From Sphingopyxis jiangsuensis (GTDB lineage: Bacteria > Pseudomonadota > Alphaproteobacteria > Sphingomonadales > Sphingomonadaceae): 64,000 nucleotides of DNA. Positions 1 to 7,735 of this stretch are shown one piece after another; the first letter of the stretch is position 1, and each line of letters opens with the position of its first letter. The position numbers and the translations under genes are program-made. Under the pieces are notes generated by a model, which was not told where the DNA came from, did no database searches, and worked only from the letters and a program-made list of their open reading frames with translations. The stretch spans positions 1,135,524 through 1,199,523 of the forward strand of contig NZ_JAERPO010000002.1 in the NCBI RefSeq assembly GCF_016734905.1, read 5' to 3'.

Positions 1-70
1 TAGCTCAGCTGGATAGAGCGCTGCCCTCCGAAGGCAGAGGTCACAGGTTCGAATCCTGTCGGGTGCGCCA
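1..70 (+). tRNA. tRNA-Arg (anticodon CCG), 5' end outside window
   Basis: The D arm, the anticodon arm (stem CTGCC/GGCAG, loop CTCCGAA, anticodon CCG), the T arm (ACAGG/CCTGT around TTCGAAT), the 3' acceptor strand CGGGTGC and an encoded CCA are all readable. The 5' acceptor strand, about seven bases, lies before the window. This gene is the integration site of the island that follows. Its T stem differs from the displaced copy at 9033-9081 by paired changes, so the 3' half now in use was probably supplied by the element. Confidence 0.95.
22..70 (+). repeat. Left attachment site (tRNA 3' half)
   Basis: A direct repeat partner of 9033-9081. The first 19 bases (anticodon stem and loop) are identical in both copies, and the T arm carries substitutions that keep pairing. 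Confidence 0.85.
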
Positions 71-101
71 GTTTTTCAATAGGTTAGTCATACGCCGAAC
101 T

Positions 102-127
102 CCGAGTATGGAATGCGTATGAAAAAC
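102..127. repeat. Left arm-type repeat of the attachment region
   Basis: The core TATGGAATGCGTATGAAA recurs at 8919-8937 as TATGGAATGTGTATGAAA in the same orientation, and each copy holds two GTATG-like half units. CATACGC at 89-95 and GCGTATG at 115-121 also form an inverted repeat, as do GTTTTTCA (71-78) and TGAAAAAC (120-127). Placed just inside both tRNA repeats, these are likely integrase or excisionase arm sites. That function is inferred. Confidence 0.55.
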
Positions 128-360
128 AGTAAGTCGACCTGCCCAAACTAAGCTGTCATTCCTGATCAATGTCGGGATGAGAAACGCTTTCGGGAGATCG
201 CCTACAAAACCCTTCGAGCCAGTGCGAAGGCGTCCCGAAGGGGCCCGATCGGACTCGTGTGCGAATCGCTTCGTCGCATTGGGTTTGTTTTTAACGAATC
301 GGGCCGTATATGGCGCTGTAGGCACTGCCTGTTAGGTTCACCGTATCGGGGGCCGCGTTA

Positions 361-385
361 AGCCGGGGATTTCCCCGGCTTTTCT
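361..385. terminator. GC-rich hairpin beyond the DUF3800 gene
   Basis: The stem AGCCGGGGA/TCCCCGGCT is followed on the + strand by TTTT. On the - strand it follows the DUF3800 stop codon after about a dozen bases but has only a weak TTAA tail. It could block read-through from either side. Confidence 0.6.
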
Positions 386-396
386 GCGTCTGGGCC

Positions 397-1203
397 TCAG
401 GAATCGAAACAATAGTATTTGATCCCCATCGCTCTGATCTTGTCGGCATCGCCGCCTACGGCAAAATTGGCGATTTTCCGATGGTCGCAGAGATCGCGCC
501 AGATGCTGAATTTCCTCTCATACCTACCTCGCGCGATCGCGTAGATGTAACTATCGGCAAGTTGGAGCAGCCGGTTGGACTTCGGACGAGCCTCCACAGT
601 GGTGAGCGTCTCCCTAAAATCTGCGGCGCTCAGCGGCTGATATTTTCCTGACCTGCCAGCATCGAACTCCAGCCCCTCCTCTTTGAGCTTCGCGAAATAG
701 CCCTTCATGATCGGGTCGAACGGTGGATCGCTCTCGAAGACAATCCGGAGTTTCCTCCTTTCGAGCCGGGCATATTTGACGGCTCGCTCAACTGCGATGT
801 CAAATGCGCTGCGACAGAGCAGCCATTTTTGATCACCGTGCTTTTCAATATAGCCGCGAGCGCCATATCCAGGACGGTCGATGACACACGCAAAGCCTAC
901 GACCGGAATGTCGCAAAGGAACTCCTGATAGGCAATCCAGAACGCTCGACGATCTCGTTCAGTCAGCCGGCCCAGCCATGAAAACCCCTTGGTTTCAGCG
1001 AGCATATCCGTGATGTGGAACGGGCGGCGCGCTCCGAGTTCGCGTGCGACTTCGTCACGGCGCCACTTCGTCGCCTCCTCATCTTCGCGGTTGATCAGGA
1101 ACCCCCCGAGCGCGAACCAGTCTCGCCCCTCCCGCGACCTGTCCTTGTTCTTATCCGGCTGACGGTTTCCGGTTTCGTCCATGTAAAAGGTCATTTCAGC
1201 CAT
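397..1203 (-). CDS. DUF3800 domain protein
   Basis: A protein of 268 residues. The N-terminus has the DUF3800 signature FYMDETGN (residues 6-13), followed by acidic and aromatic segments typical of that RNase H-like family, such as ESDPPFD and LQLADSYIYA. DUF3800 proteins are common on mobile elements and in defence neighbourhoods, and their chemistry is mostly unproven; nuclease activity is a reasonable guess from the fold. The gene is divergent from the McrB-like gene across 271 bases. The start ATG at 1203 has only a weak ribosome site, so the second Met (residue 4) is an alternative. Assignment to the family is fairly sure, its role in the module is not. Confidence 0.8.
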   Translation of the reverse strand: MAEMTFYMDETGNRQPDKNKDRSREGRDWFALGGFLINREDEEATKWRRDEVARELGARRPFHITDMLAETKGFSWLGRLTERDRRAFWIAYQEFLCDIPVVGFACVIDRPGYGARGYIEKHGDQKWLLCRSAFDIAVERAVKYARLERRKLRIVFESDPPFDPIMKGYFAKLKEEGLEFDAGRSGKYQPLSAADFRETLTTVEARPKSNRLLQLADSYIYAIARGRYERKFSIWRDLCDHRKIANFAVGGDADKIRAMGIKYYCFDS

Positions 1204-1474
1204 AGATCAGCCATAGGCTAGGGTGACTTTGAAAACCACCGCCCCACCCGTTCTCGCCGCTCACCTTTTCTGAATGCTCCGCCCCGAATTTGTGACTTGC
1301 GCGTCAAATACCGCGAACCGGGTCCGCGTCTGCCGGAACCGCCGGATATGTTTGTTCTTGGTCTTGTTCGCACTTTTGGCCGCGTCGGCCGCGCAAGCTG
1401 TCCAACGATTGGGGAATACCAATCTCCGATCTTTTTGCTAAGGCTCCGGCATAGCGAGGGAAAGTGGGGCACAA
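1204..1474. promoter_or_regulatory. Divergent intergenic region between DUF3800 and McrB-like genes
   Basis: No coding signal. It must hold the promoters of both divergent genes, but I could not single out a convincing -35/-10 pair. A GAGGG stretch at 1456-1460 precedes the ATG of the McrB-like gene. Confidence 0.4.
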
Positions 1475-3232
1475 ATGGCGACCGGGGAAGTCAACAAGAA
1501 GACAGCGTTAAGTTGGCTCAACACCTTTCTCCGCGATCACAATTTACAGCTTGCGAGAGTTGGGACCGGAAACGCAAACGGACTGGGCACGCACTCGATT
1601 GACGTAGCGACGGGCAATTGGGGAAATGTTGCGCACTCCAATAACAAGCCACCACGCTGGCTTTTTCAAATTGATCTATTGGCAACGCCTATCGTGGCCC
1701 GACACCCTGGAGGCGTTCAAGAGCAGAACATCGGGCACATAACAACCACCGCCGCACGGCCCACAGCGAGCATGGCCCTTCGCATCCTGCCACTACTTAA
1801 AACCGCTCCAACCACTTTTGAGCCGGCCGACGACTTCGAGGTGACGGCGCTCTTCGTTTTCCATGGTGGGCTGAAGGAAGGTTCCTCCTCTGATTCCATC
1901 AGCCTCGATCTTGCCAGCGGTGCTTTGAAGCGAGTCCTGTCAGGCACGCGGGTGGCGGCGCCATACATATTTGCAGCCCTTCTAGGGTCCCGCCCCCTCA
2001 CTGACACCAAGCAAGTCACGATCGGCGGCGCTCCGCGCAGTGTGAGCTATGGTGAGGTTGTGGATGCCCTCCGCGCCGCAATCACCGTCCACCCACAAGG
2101 CGCGGGTGCGACGTCAATTCAGGCTTATGACCTAAGCGATGATGCCGAACTGCAAAGGCTCAAAGTTGATTTGGAAGCAGCGTGGAACTCCGCTGGCCCT
2201 CCGCCGCAAGCCAATTTGACAGTGCAGCAGGCGGTCGACGACGGCAGTGCGCTCGAGTTTGACCTCGCTGATCTCGATGTGCCGGAAAACCCCGACCTCC
2301 TCGGCGTCGACCCTTCGGTTTATCGTCAGATCAACGCGCTCCTCAGATCCGGCAAGCAGCATATCATGCTCTATGGTCCGCCAGGGACGGGTAAGACGAC
2401 GCTGGCGCGGTGGATTGCCGACAATTTGCCCGGCAACGATTGGACTCTTGTAACAGGTTCGTCGGATTGGAGTTCGCAGGATATTATCGGGGGCTACCAG
2501 CCGGTCGGCGGCGGAGATGTGGACTTTGTTCCGGGCATTCTACTGCGCGATTTCGACCACCCGCTGATCATCGATGAACTCAATCGCTGCGACATCGACA
2601 AGGTGATCGGTCCGCTATTCACGGTGCTTTCGGGTCAGCAAACCACTCTACCCTATCGCACCGACCTCGCGGACAAGAACAGCCAGCCTTATGTGATTTT
2701 GCCGCAACCGAAATCAGACGCGGGTGCACATGAATTCGCACCGGGCAAGGCGTGGCGCTTGATCGCGACGATCAATTCTATCGACAAAGCATCGCTCTAC
2801 CAGATGTCCTATGCCCTGGCGCGCCGCTTCGGCTGGGTCTACGTCGATGCGCCATCCGATCTGCGTGGATTTATCGCAGCTTTCGCGGCGAGGAAGTTCC
2901 CCAATCTCCCCGTTCCTTCTGCAGGCGACGTTTGTCCGCTGGCCGATGTATGGGCGGCGATCAACAAAGCACGCGTCATCGGCTCAGCCCCGATCATCGA
3001 CGCAATGGTAGCGATCAAGGAGCTTGCACCTGACGAGGGCTTCTTTGGTGCTCCAACCGATGAGATGCGGAGCGCCATTCTCGACGCGATCGACATGGTG
3101 CTCCTACCCATGCTCGACGGCATTATGCTGCAAGACGCAATGAACATCGCAGATGCGACGTCGGTTGCATTTGAGTTGACTCCCGAGCAGTCAGCACACG
3201 TCAAAAGCAGGCTGGAAACGGTGGCGATCTGA
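1475..3232 (+). CDS. McrB-like AAA+ NTPase of a putative restriction/defence system
   Basis: A protein of 585 residues. The N-terminal ~280 residues are unlike anything I recognise and may bind DNA or sense the target. The C-terminal half is an AAA+ module: Walker A GPPGTGKTT near residue 302, Walker B LIIDELNR near 365, and a sensor segment ATINSIDKASLYQMSYALAR followed by RF. The latter parallels the NTADRS...YALRRRF stretch of McrB, so it belongs to the McrB/MoxR branch. It overlaps the next gene by the TGATG stop-start, implying one transcript and matched amounts of the two proteins. The likely role is an NTP-driven translocation or remodelling subunit feeding the partner nuclease. Whether it uses GTP or ATP cannot be told from sequence. 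Confidence 0.85.
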   Translation: MATGEVNKKTALSWLNTFLRDHNLQLARVGTGNANGLGTHSIDVATGNWGNVAHSNNKPPRWLFQIDLLATPIVARHPGGVQEQNIGHITTTAARPTASMALRILPLLKTAPTTFEPADDFEVTALFVFHGGLKEGSSSDSISLDLASGALKRVLSGTRVAAPYIFAALLGSRPLTDTKQVTIGGAPRSVSYGEVVDALRAAITVHPQGAGATSIQAYDLSDDAELQRLKVDLEAAWNSAGPPPQANLTVQQAVDDGSALEFDLADLDVPENPDLLGVDPSVYRQINALLRSGKQHIMLYGPPGTGKTTLARWIADNLPGNDWTLVTGSSDWSSQDIIGGYQPVGGGDVDFVPGILLRDFDHPLIIDELNRCDIDKVIGPLFTVLSGQQTTLPYRTDLADKNSQPYVILPQPKSDAGAHEFAPGKAWRLIATINSIDKASLYQMSYALARRFGWVYVDAPSDLRGFIAAFAARKFPNLPVPSAGDVCPLADVWAAINKARVIGSAPIIDAMVAIKELAPDEGFFGAPTDEMRSAILDAIDMVLLPMLDGIMLQDAMNIADATSVAFELTPEQSAHVKSRLETVAI

Positions 3233-4470
3233 TGAGCATAGATGCCGCCATCGTCGATTACTCGGCGGGGTTGCTCTTGCGATATTTTAGGGGGGGCGCG
3301 CTGATAGAGGGCGACGTTCCACGCTTAGATAAACGCCGCGACATCGAGGTTCTCAAGGGCCACTGGGCGGTGTCGAAACCCGTGCGCGCCTTGGTCAATC
3401 ACTTGCTGGAACGTCCGCACGAGACGCAGGCGCTGCTGGCCTATCGGGAACGGGTCGACGACGCGGTGGCGCGCGGCCGGATCGATGCTCGCAAGACGTG
3501 GCTTTATCGCCAGCAGACAGGGCTACCTTCGGCCCTCGTCACGCATGAGCCAGTCCGCAGCTTCAATACCGGGCCGAATATGCTGCTGGCATGGGTCTTA
3601 CGCGAAGCCGCGACCTATACCGCTCGACTGGTGTCATGGCAGGGTAGCAACTCTCCCTACCTGCCAATGCTGGAACTGGCCCAGACCCAGATGCGCCAAG
3701 TTCAAAAAATCGAGGCGCTACGCGAACCGCTCAAAGCCGTCTCGCTAGGGCAACGTCCCAATGGGGGTGCAGTGCGGGATTCATCGCGAGCACGTCGTCC
3801 CCTCTACCGCAAAGCCGCCGAAGCCTATCGGCTCCTACAGGGCCTAGAGCATGGCAATGCGGACGCGATAGAGCGCGTGGCACGATCGGCGTTGATTGCG
3901 CCTTTAGAAGATTGGCGGCGGTTCGAACTTGCGGTGGGACTTGGAGTGGGAGAGGCCTTGTCCCGCGTAGATGGGGGTCCGCTCCAACTTCACCTTCTTG
4001 GCTCAGATTCGTCGGGTCCGATGCTCACGGCTGGGCGCTTCGCAGTTTACTGGCAGCAGATCACGAAATACCACACGCCCGCCCCGCTCGAACCCTCGGA
4101 AATAGCTATTCGAGACGCATTGGCCGATTACGGGATCGCAGCCGGAACGGAACGACCCGATTTGATCGTTGTGGATCGCCTGGCCGATGCGGTCGCTGCC
4201 GTAGTCGAGGTCAAATACATAGCGGGCGACACGGCAACAACGCGTTTCCGCGAGGCAGTCGCCCAAGTCGTGCGCTACGGCCGCAGTTACGCGCCTCCGG
4301 GCGGGACTGCCCCCCTTCTGGAGCGTTCGCTTGTGGCATTATCGAGCGGTGCGCAGGAGCGCACAGGACACGCCGCAGCGGCACCCTTTTTTGCTAATTT
4401 TGAAGCGATCAGCCGCCCGCACGGACTCGACGCTTGGGCTGCGGCTGTAGCTGGACATCCGGTTCCCTAG
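3232..4470 (+). CDS. PD-(D/E)XK nuclease partner (McrC-like position)
   Basis: A protein of 412 residues, coupled by TGATG to the McrB-like gene. The C-terminal part contains RPDLIVVD (about residue 308) and VVEVKY (about 325-330), a good PD-(D/E)XK metal-binding nuclease core. It is followed by a helix with AVAQVVRYGRSY that resembles the conserved helix after the core in McrC and related nucleases. The first 290 residues are helical with no domain I can name; McrC uses that part to contact McrB. The last 62 bases overlap the 3' end of the convergent methyltransferase gene. The pairing with a McrB-like NTPase suggests the cleavage subunit of a McrBC- or LlaJI-like enzyme; this is inference. 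Confidence 0.75.
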   Translation: MSIDAAIVDYSAGLLLRYFRGGALIEGDVPRLDKRRDIEVLKGHWAVSKPVRALVNHLLERPHETQALLAYRERVDDAVARGRIDARKTWLYRQQTGLPSALVTHEPVRSFNTGPNMLLAWVLREAATYTARLVSWQGSNSPYLPMLELAQTQMRQVQKIEALREPLKAVSLGQRPNGGAVRDSSRARRPLYRKAAEAYRLLQGLEHGNADAIERVARSALIAPLEDWRRFELAVGLGVGEALSRVDGGPLQLHLLGSDSSGPMLTAGRFAVYWQQITKYHTPAPLEPSEIAIRDALADYGIAAGTERPDLIVVDRLADAVAAVVEVKYIAGDTATTRFREAVAQVVRYGRSYAPPGGTAPLLERSLVALSSGAQERTGHAAAAPFFANFEAISRPHGLDAWAAAVAGHPVP

Positions 4471-5677
4471 TCAGCGTCGGGCGCTTTGCGCCACCATCGG
4501 CGAACAAAGGCACCGCGTCCTCGTCCACTGGCACGGCACAGGGGGGCGCAATCTCGTAGTTGGTAGGGCGATCTTTGAGCAGAGGCGCTGGCCTTGGCGT
4601 GAATCGCGCCAGTGCACCATTCAGGTATTCTTCCGACATTTCACAGCACACCCAATTCCGCTCCAAGGCCTCGGCTACAGCGCCTGTGACGCAAGAGCCT
4701 CCAAACGGATCCAGCACGGTGTCACCCTTGTCTGTCAGGAAGCGGATGAAATATTCAGGCAACTGCGGAGGGAAGCGCGCCGGGTGGATAGGGATATTGT
4801 TGTCGCGACAGTGTTCCTGATAGCGGCTGGTCGACTCCGTGTTGGCAATGGCAAGTAGGTTAGGTGGCACGGAGCCGCCGTTATCCTTCTGAAATTTGCT
4901 GGAAATGTCGTGCCCCGATGGGCGGAGCTTGGCGACGTAGCCATTTCGCAGGAGGTCCTTCATAGACTTGCTGTAAGGCGCCAAAATTCGCCGGTTGTTT
5001 GCCTTGGGGAACGGGGTCTTGGAGAGCCACCAAACTGTATTCACCGCGTCTTTCACGCGCACTCGCCGGACGTTCACCCATTCAGCAGGCGTGGGCAACT
5101 TGGCCGGATTCCACCAATAGTGCTCTTGGCACAGGTGAAAGCCATATTCTTCGACCAGCATCACCAACAGCTTGAAATGGTAAAGGCTGCGGGTTGGCTG
5201 CCCTGGCACCCAAGCCCCTCCGATGTCGATTACAAGGCTGCCCTCGTCCTTTAAGACGCGCTTGAAGCCTTCGGCGAAGGGTCGGAACCAGTTGCAATAT
5301 TCGTCGGCGTCCTCGTTGCCGTAGCTCTTCTTTCGAACCAGTCCAAAAGGCGGACTGGTCATTATCAGGTCAACGCTCTCAGCTTTTGTTCCGTTGAAGA
5401 GGAAAGCGCGGGAGTCGCCCCACAACATTTCGCCGAAGGCGGTTTTGTGAAAGGGCCTTATCAGCTTCTTGGGAAAGCGGGCGCTGAAATTCTCTGGAGC
5501 ATCAGCGTCGGCGACTTGCTGGTTCGAGAGCACCTGGTTGTGAAGGAAGCGGACATATTCGCTCACGTTGGCGAAGCCCATGCTTTCGGCCATCGCCTCG
5601 ACCGAGGCCCTCTCGTCTTCAGTTAAGCGGACATTCGTGACTGCCGAACGCGGTGAATTAGACTTCGGCCGACCCAT
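4409..5677 (-). CDS. Beta-class DNA methyltransferase with N-terminal DNA-binding-like domain
   Basis: A protein of 422 residues. Residues 12-55 look like a ribbon-helix-helix or similar DNA-binding segment (TNVRLTEDERASVEAMAE, then a second helix). Motif IV is TSPPFGL at 107-113, and the cofactor motif I is DPFGGS at 323-328, downstream of motif IV as in beta-class enzymes. The SPP form favours N4-cytosine methylation, although some such enzymes methylate adenine N6. A good AGAGGA site precedes ATG 5677. Convergent with the nuclease gene, it is the natural protective partner of the McrB-like/nuclease pair. The extra N-terminal domain might add sequence recognition or repress its own promoter. 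Confidence 0.88.
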   Translation of the reverse strand: MGRPKSNSPRSAVTNVRLTEDERASVEAMAESMGFANVSEYVRFLHNQVLSNQQVADADAPENFSARFPKKLIRPFHKTAFGEMLWGDSRAFLFNGTKAESVDLIMTSPPFGLVRKKSYGNEDADEYCNWFRPFAEGFKRVLKDEGSLVIDIGGAWVPGQPTRSLYHFKLLVMLVEEYGFHLCQEHYWWNPAKLPTPAEWVNVRRVRVKDAVNTVWWLSKTPFPKANNRRILAPYSKSMKDLLRNGYVAKLRPSGHDISSKFQKDNGGSVPPNLLAIANTESTSRYQEHCRDNNIPIHPARFPPQLPEYFIRFLTDKGDTVLDPFGGSCVTGAVAEALERNWVCCEMSEEYLNGALARFTPRPAPLLKDRPTNYEIAPPCAVPVDEDAVPLFADGGAKRPTLTREPDVQLQPQPKRRVRAGG

Positions 5678-5967
5678 GATGTTCCTCTTTCATTCCGACT
5701 GTGTGCACGGCCTAGATGAGGTGTTTTCGTATGACAAGAACGAAGAGAGCTTTTGTGTCTTACAAAAACTGATGCCGCGGATTTGACGCTTACGGCTGTA
5801 AGCCTATGGCCAAGGCGATTATCGGCTGGGCAGGTAGGCTCCCCGCTTGTCGCTGGGCCGCTTTAATCCCGTTGCCGAGACACTGGTCGAGGGAGGTCAA
5901 ATGGCTGCCCTCGCGCGCGCGCGCGCGCAAGACTGTCCTCCATGGAGGGAAACCGGCGCTATGCGGC
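5678..5967. other. Intergenic region upstream of the methyltransferase
   Basis: This 290-base stretch has no supportable gene. It holds a TTTTGT...ACAAAA inverted repeat near 5753-5768, a candidate operator for the methyltransferase, and a 17-base alternating CG tract at 5912-5928. Confidence 0.4.
5912..5928. repeat. Alternating CG tract
   Basis: Eight and a half CG dinucleotides in a row, a sequence type able to adopt Z-DNA and prone to slippage. It lies in non-coding DNA downstream of the HUH-protein gene. Confidence 0.9.
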
Positions 5968-6597
5968 TCATGTGGCCTTGGCGGCAACGCTCTTCCGATG
6001 CTGCCAGACGCCAACGCGTTTGCCGATCACGAGGCAAGACTGCCCCCATTGCTTATGGCCGTGGCCAGCCAGTCCGACGATTGACTCCAGTTCGGCCGGG
6101 GCGGTCTTAAGCATATAATGCAACTTGCCGAGCAGTTCGGCCTTGTATGCGTGGCTATTTACCCCGCCCGAGAACTTAAGGCGCTGGGTTTGGAGAACAC
6201 CAGCGACATAAGGTCCCGGCAAGTTAGCCTTGGTCCAGCGAAGCGGCATTGACCGGAACAGCGGATCAAGAAGGGGTGGCACGTGAAGAAGGATGTGGAC
6301 GTGCTGACCGAACCGACTGCTGCCTTCCTGCACCCATGCCCACGGCATCGAATATCCTCGCTGTCGGAGCCAGTTCCTAGCTTGACCCATGAACCGACCA
6401 GTCGTCCTTACAGCCTGATCTGCTGGAATGCCGCCACGACCCCAAGCGATTGTGATGAATCTGTTGAAGGGAAATCCGGCTCTCCAAGCGACTAGGCTCG
6501 CATCGACCAGTTTCAAGCAATCGCACTCTCGCAGATGCCAGCTACGGCGGTTGGCGCTATTGCGCGCGCCGCCGCGCTTGAGCTTTCCGGGGGGCAC
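5968..6597 (-). CDS. HUH-type Rep-like endonuclease candidate
   Basis: A protein of 209 residues starting at GTG 6597. Three features match single-tyrosine HUH replication proteins in the right order: a hydrophobic strand FNRFITIAW (45-52), a metal-binding H-x-H in GQHVHILLHVP (H99, H101), and YMLK (Y161, K164) matching the YxxK catalytic motif. No helicase domain follows, so it is shorter than viral or plasmid Rep proteins. It may nick DNA at an origin for rolling-circle replication or mobilisation of the excised island. The protein is not one I can name, and the assignment rests on motifs only. A TATATATA stretch just upstream may belong to its promoter. Confidence 0.6.
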   Translation of the reverse strand: MPPGKLKRGGARNSANRRSWHLRECDCLKLVDASLVAWRAGFPFNRFITIAWGRGGIPADQAVRTTGRFMGQARNWLRQRGYSMPWAWVQEGSSRFGQHVHILLHVPPLLDPLFRSMPLRWTKANLPGPYVAGVLQTQRLKFSGGVNSHAYKAELLGKLHYMLKTAPAELESIVGLAGHGHKQWGQSCLVIGKRVGVWQHRKSVAAKAT

Positions 6598-6720
6598 CGA
6601 AGTCCGGTCCTATATATATGCGGCACTACCCCCCGCCAGGCAAACCACTGAACCCAAAGGGCTTCGATTGGTGCGGCGCGCACAGCGAGGGGCATTCTGC
6701 TGCAAGTTTCAAAGGGACGG

Positions 6721-6900
6721 TTAGGCACGCCCGGAAACGGACAATTCCTGCTGCCACTTTTGCGCATCGCTCTGCGCAATCCTCGTGGCTCGTCCGATCT
6801 TGCGAAAGGGCAGGCGACCCGCCGCATTCTCACGATAGACGGTCGATCTTCCGACGCCATTACCTTCGCAAAATTCTCTGATCGTTAGAAGCTTTTCCAT
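6721..6900 (-). CDS. AlpA-like helix-turn-helix protein (putative excisionase/regulator)
   Basis: A protein of 59 residues. MEKLLTIREF starts a winged-helix/MerR-type fold with STVYRENAAGRLPFRKIGR, the usual signature of AlpA-family regulators and DNA-binding excisionases found beside tyrosine integrases. The start is ATG 6900, because AGGAGG lies just upstream; an in-frame ATG two codons earlier lacks room for that site. It probably directs excision or activates integrase expression. Confidence 0.8.
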   Translation of the reverse strand: MEKLLTIREFCEGNGVGRSTVYRENAAGRLPFRKIGRATRIAQSDAQKWQQELSVSGRA

Positions 6901-6973
6901 GTGCACCTCCTGATGTCTGTGGGGGGTGCTAGGGGCTTAGTGCGAGTAAAACCCCTCGACTGTCAGCGAATGC

Positions 6974-7693
6974 TTACTCGAAGTCAGGGGGAATTTCCGA
7001 CGGCTTGGCCGCTTCCCAAAGAATGTCCTGCCTATCGGGCGTTTCCGCCTCGCCGAGAACCAATTTTGCGACGCCTTGGTAGAACTTCGTCCAATCTGCT
7101 TCATCGCGAATGTCGGGAAGCATCTCGGAGCCACCCCGGGGCCTGGCAGGCTTGCCAAACTCTGATTCAAATAATGGCGCCAGTTTGCACGCCAATACCA
7201 ACCGCGCCTCTCTCCTCCTAGACGACGCCCATTTCGTTGGCTGTTTGTCGATCTCCAAGAAGTCTGCGACGGTTTCCAACCACCTAGCAGTGTTTAGAAA
7301 TTCGGAGATGTGGTCGGTGATCGGCGATCTGGTGAACATCGAGGCCACGCTGACGGCCTGCCAGCGACTTAGTTCCGCTACCGATTTAGTGGACTTGCGA
7401 ATGGTCCTGGCCAACTTGCGGCTTTCGCGGGCCAATTGCGCGTGGCCTTTAGCTTCCGGCCATAGCCCTGTCATCGAGAGTTCGATCAATCGAACCTCAT
7501 ACCCAATTTCGGCCCAGCCGGACCGAGGCTCGAGAGTGAATCCCAATTCAGCAAGCGTGTGCAGAACCTCCTTCCCCTCGTCTTCGGCCGACCCCACCCA
7601 ACCGCTGCTCACGAAGTCAGGATAGTCCTTTTCCACCTGCTTTCGCGCCATGCCGAAAGCTTCGTATCGAGGACGAGTTCTAGATCGGCGCAT
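6974..7693 (-). CDS. Hypothetical island protein
   Basis: A protein of 239 residues, not recognised. It is mostly helical with basic patches (RRSRTRPR at the N-terminus, SSRRREARLVLACKLAPLF in the C-terminal half) and tryptophans spaced through its length. The ATG at 7693 is preferred because a GGGAG site lies upstream; a TTG seven codons earlier is the alternative. It sits between the AlpA-like protein and the integrase on the same strand, so it may act in regulation or immunity of the element, but nothing in the sequence proves a function. Confidence 0.6.
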   Translation of the reverse strand: MRRSRTRPRYEAFGMARKQVEKDYPDFVSSGWVGSAEDEGKEVLHTLAELGFTLEPRSGWAEIGYEVRLIELSMTGLWPEAKGHAQLARESRKLARTIRKSTKSVAELSRWQAVSVASMFTRSPITDHISEFLNTARWLETVADFLEIDKQPTKWASSRRREARLVLACKLAPLFESEFGKPARPRGGSEMLPDIRDEADWTKFYQGVAKLVLGEAETPDRQDILWEAAKPSEIPPDFE

Positions 7694-7735
7694 GGGCGAT
7701 GCTCCCGAGATCAAGCACCACTTTCGTTGCCTTGT

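Larger units (their letters stand above)
71..396. other. Non-coding left flank of the island
   Basis: No convincing gene is present. It holds the arm-type repeat, two inverted repeats near the tRNA end, and a G+C hairpin at about 361-381 that sits just beyond the stop of the DUF3800 gene. The rest shows no recognisable signal. Confidence 0.6.

Noticed and set aside
41-325. Open frame on the - strand across the tRNA end
   Set aside because: Its C-terminus (TRQDSNL) is the antisense of the tRNA T arm, a well-known spurious pattern; no ribosome site.
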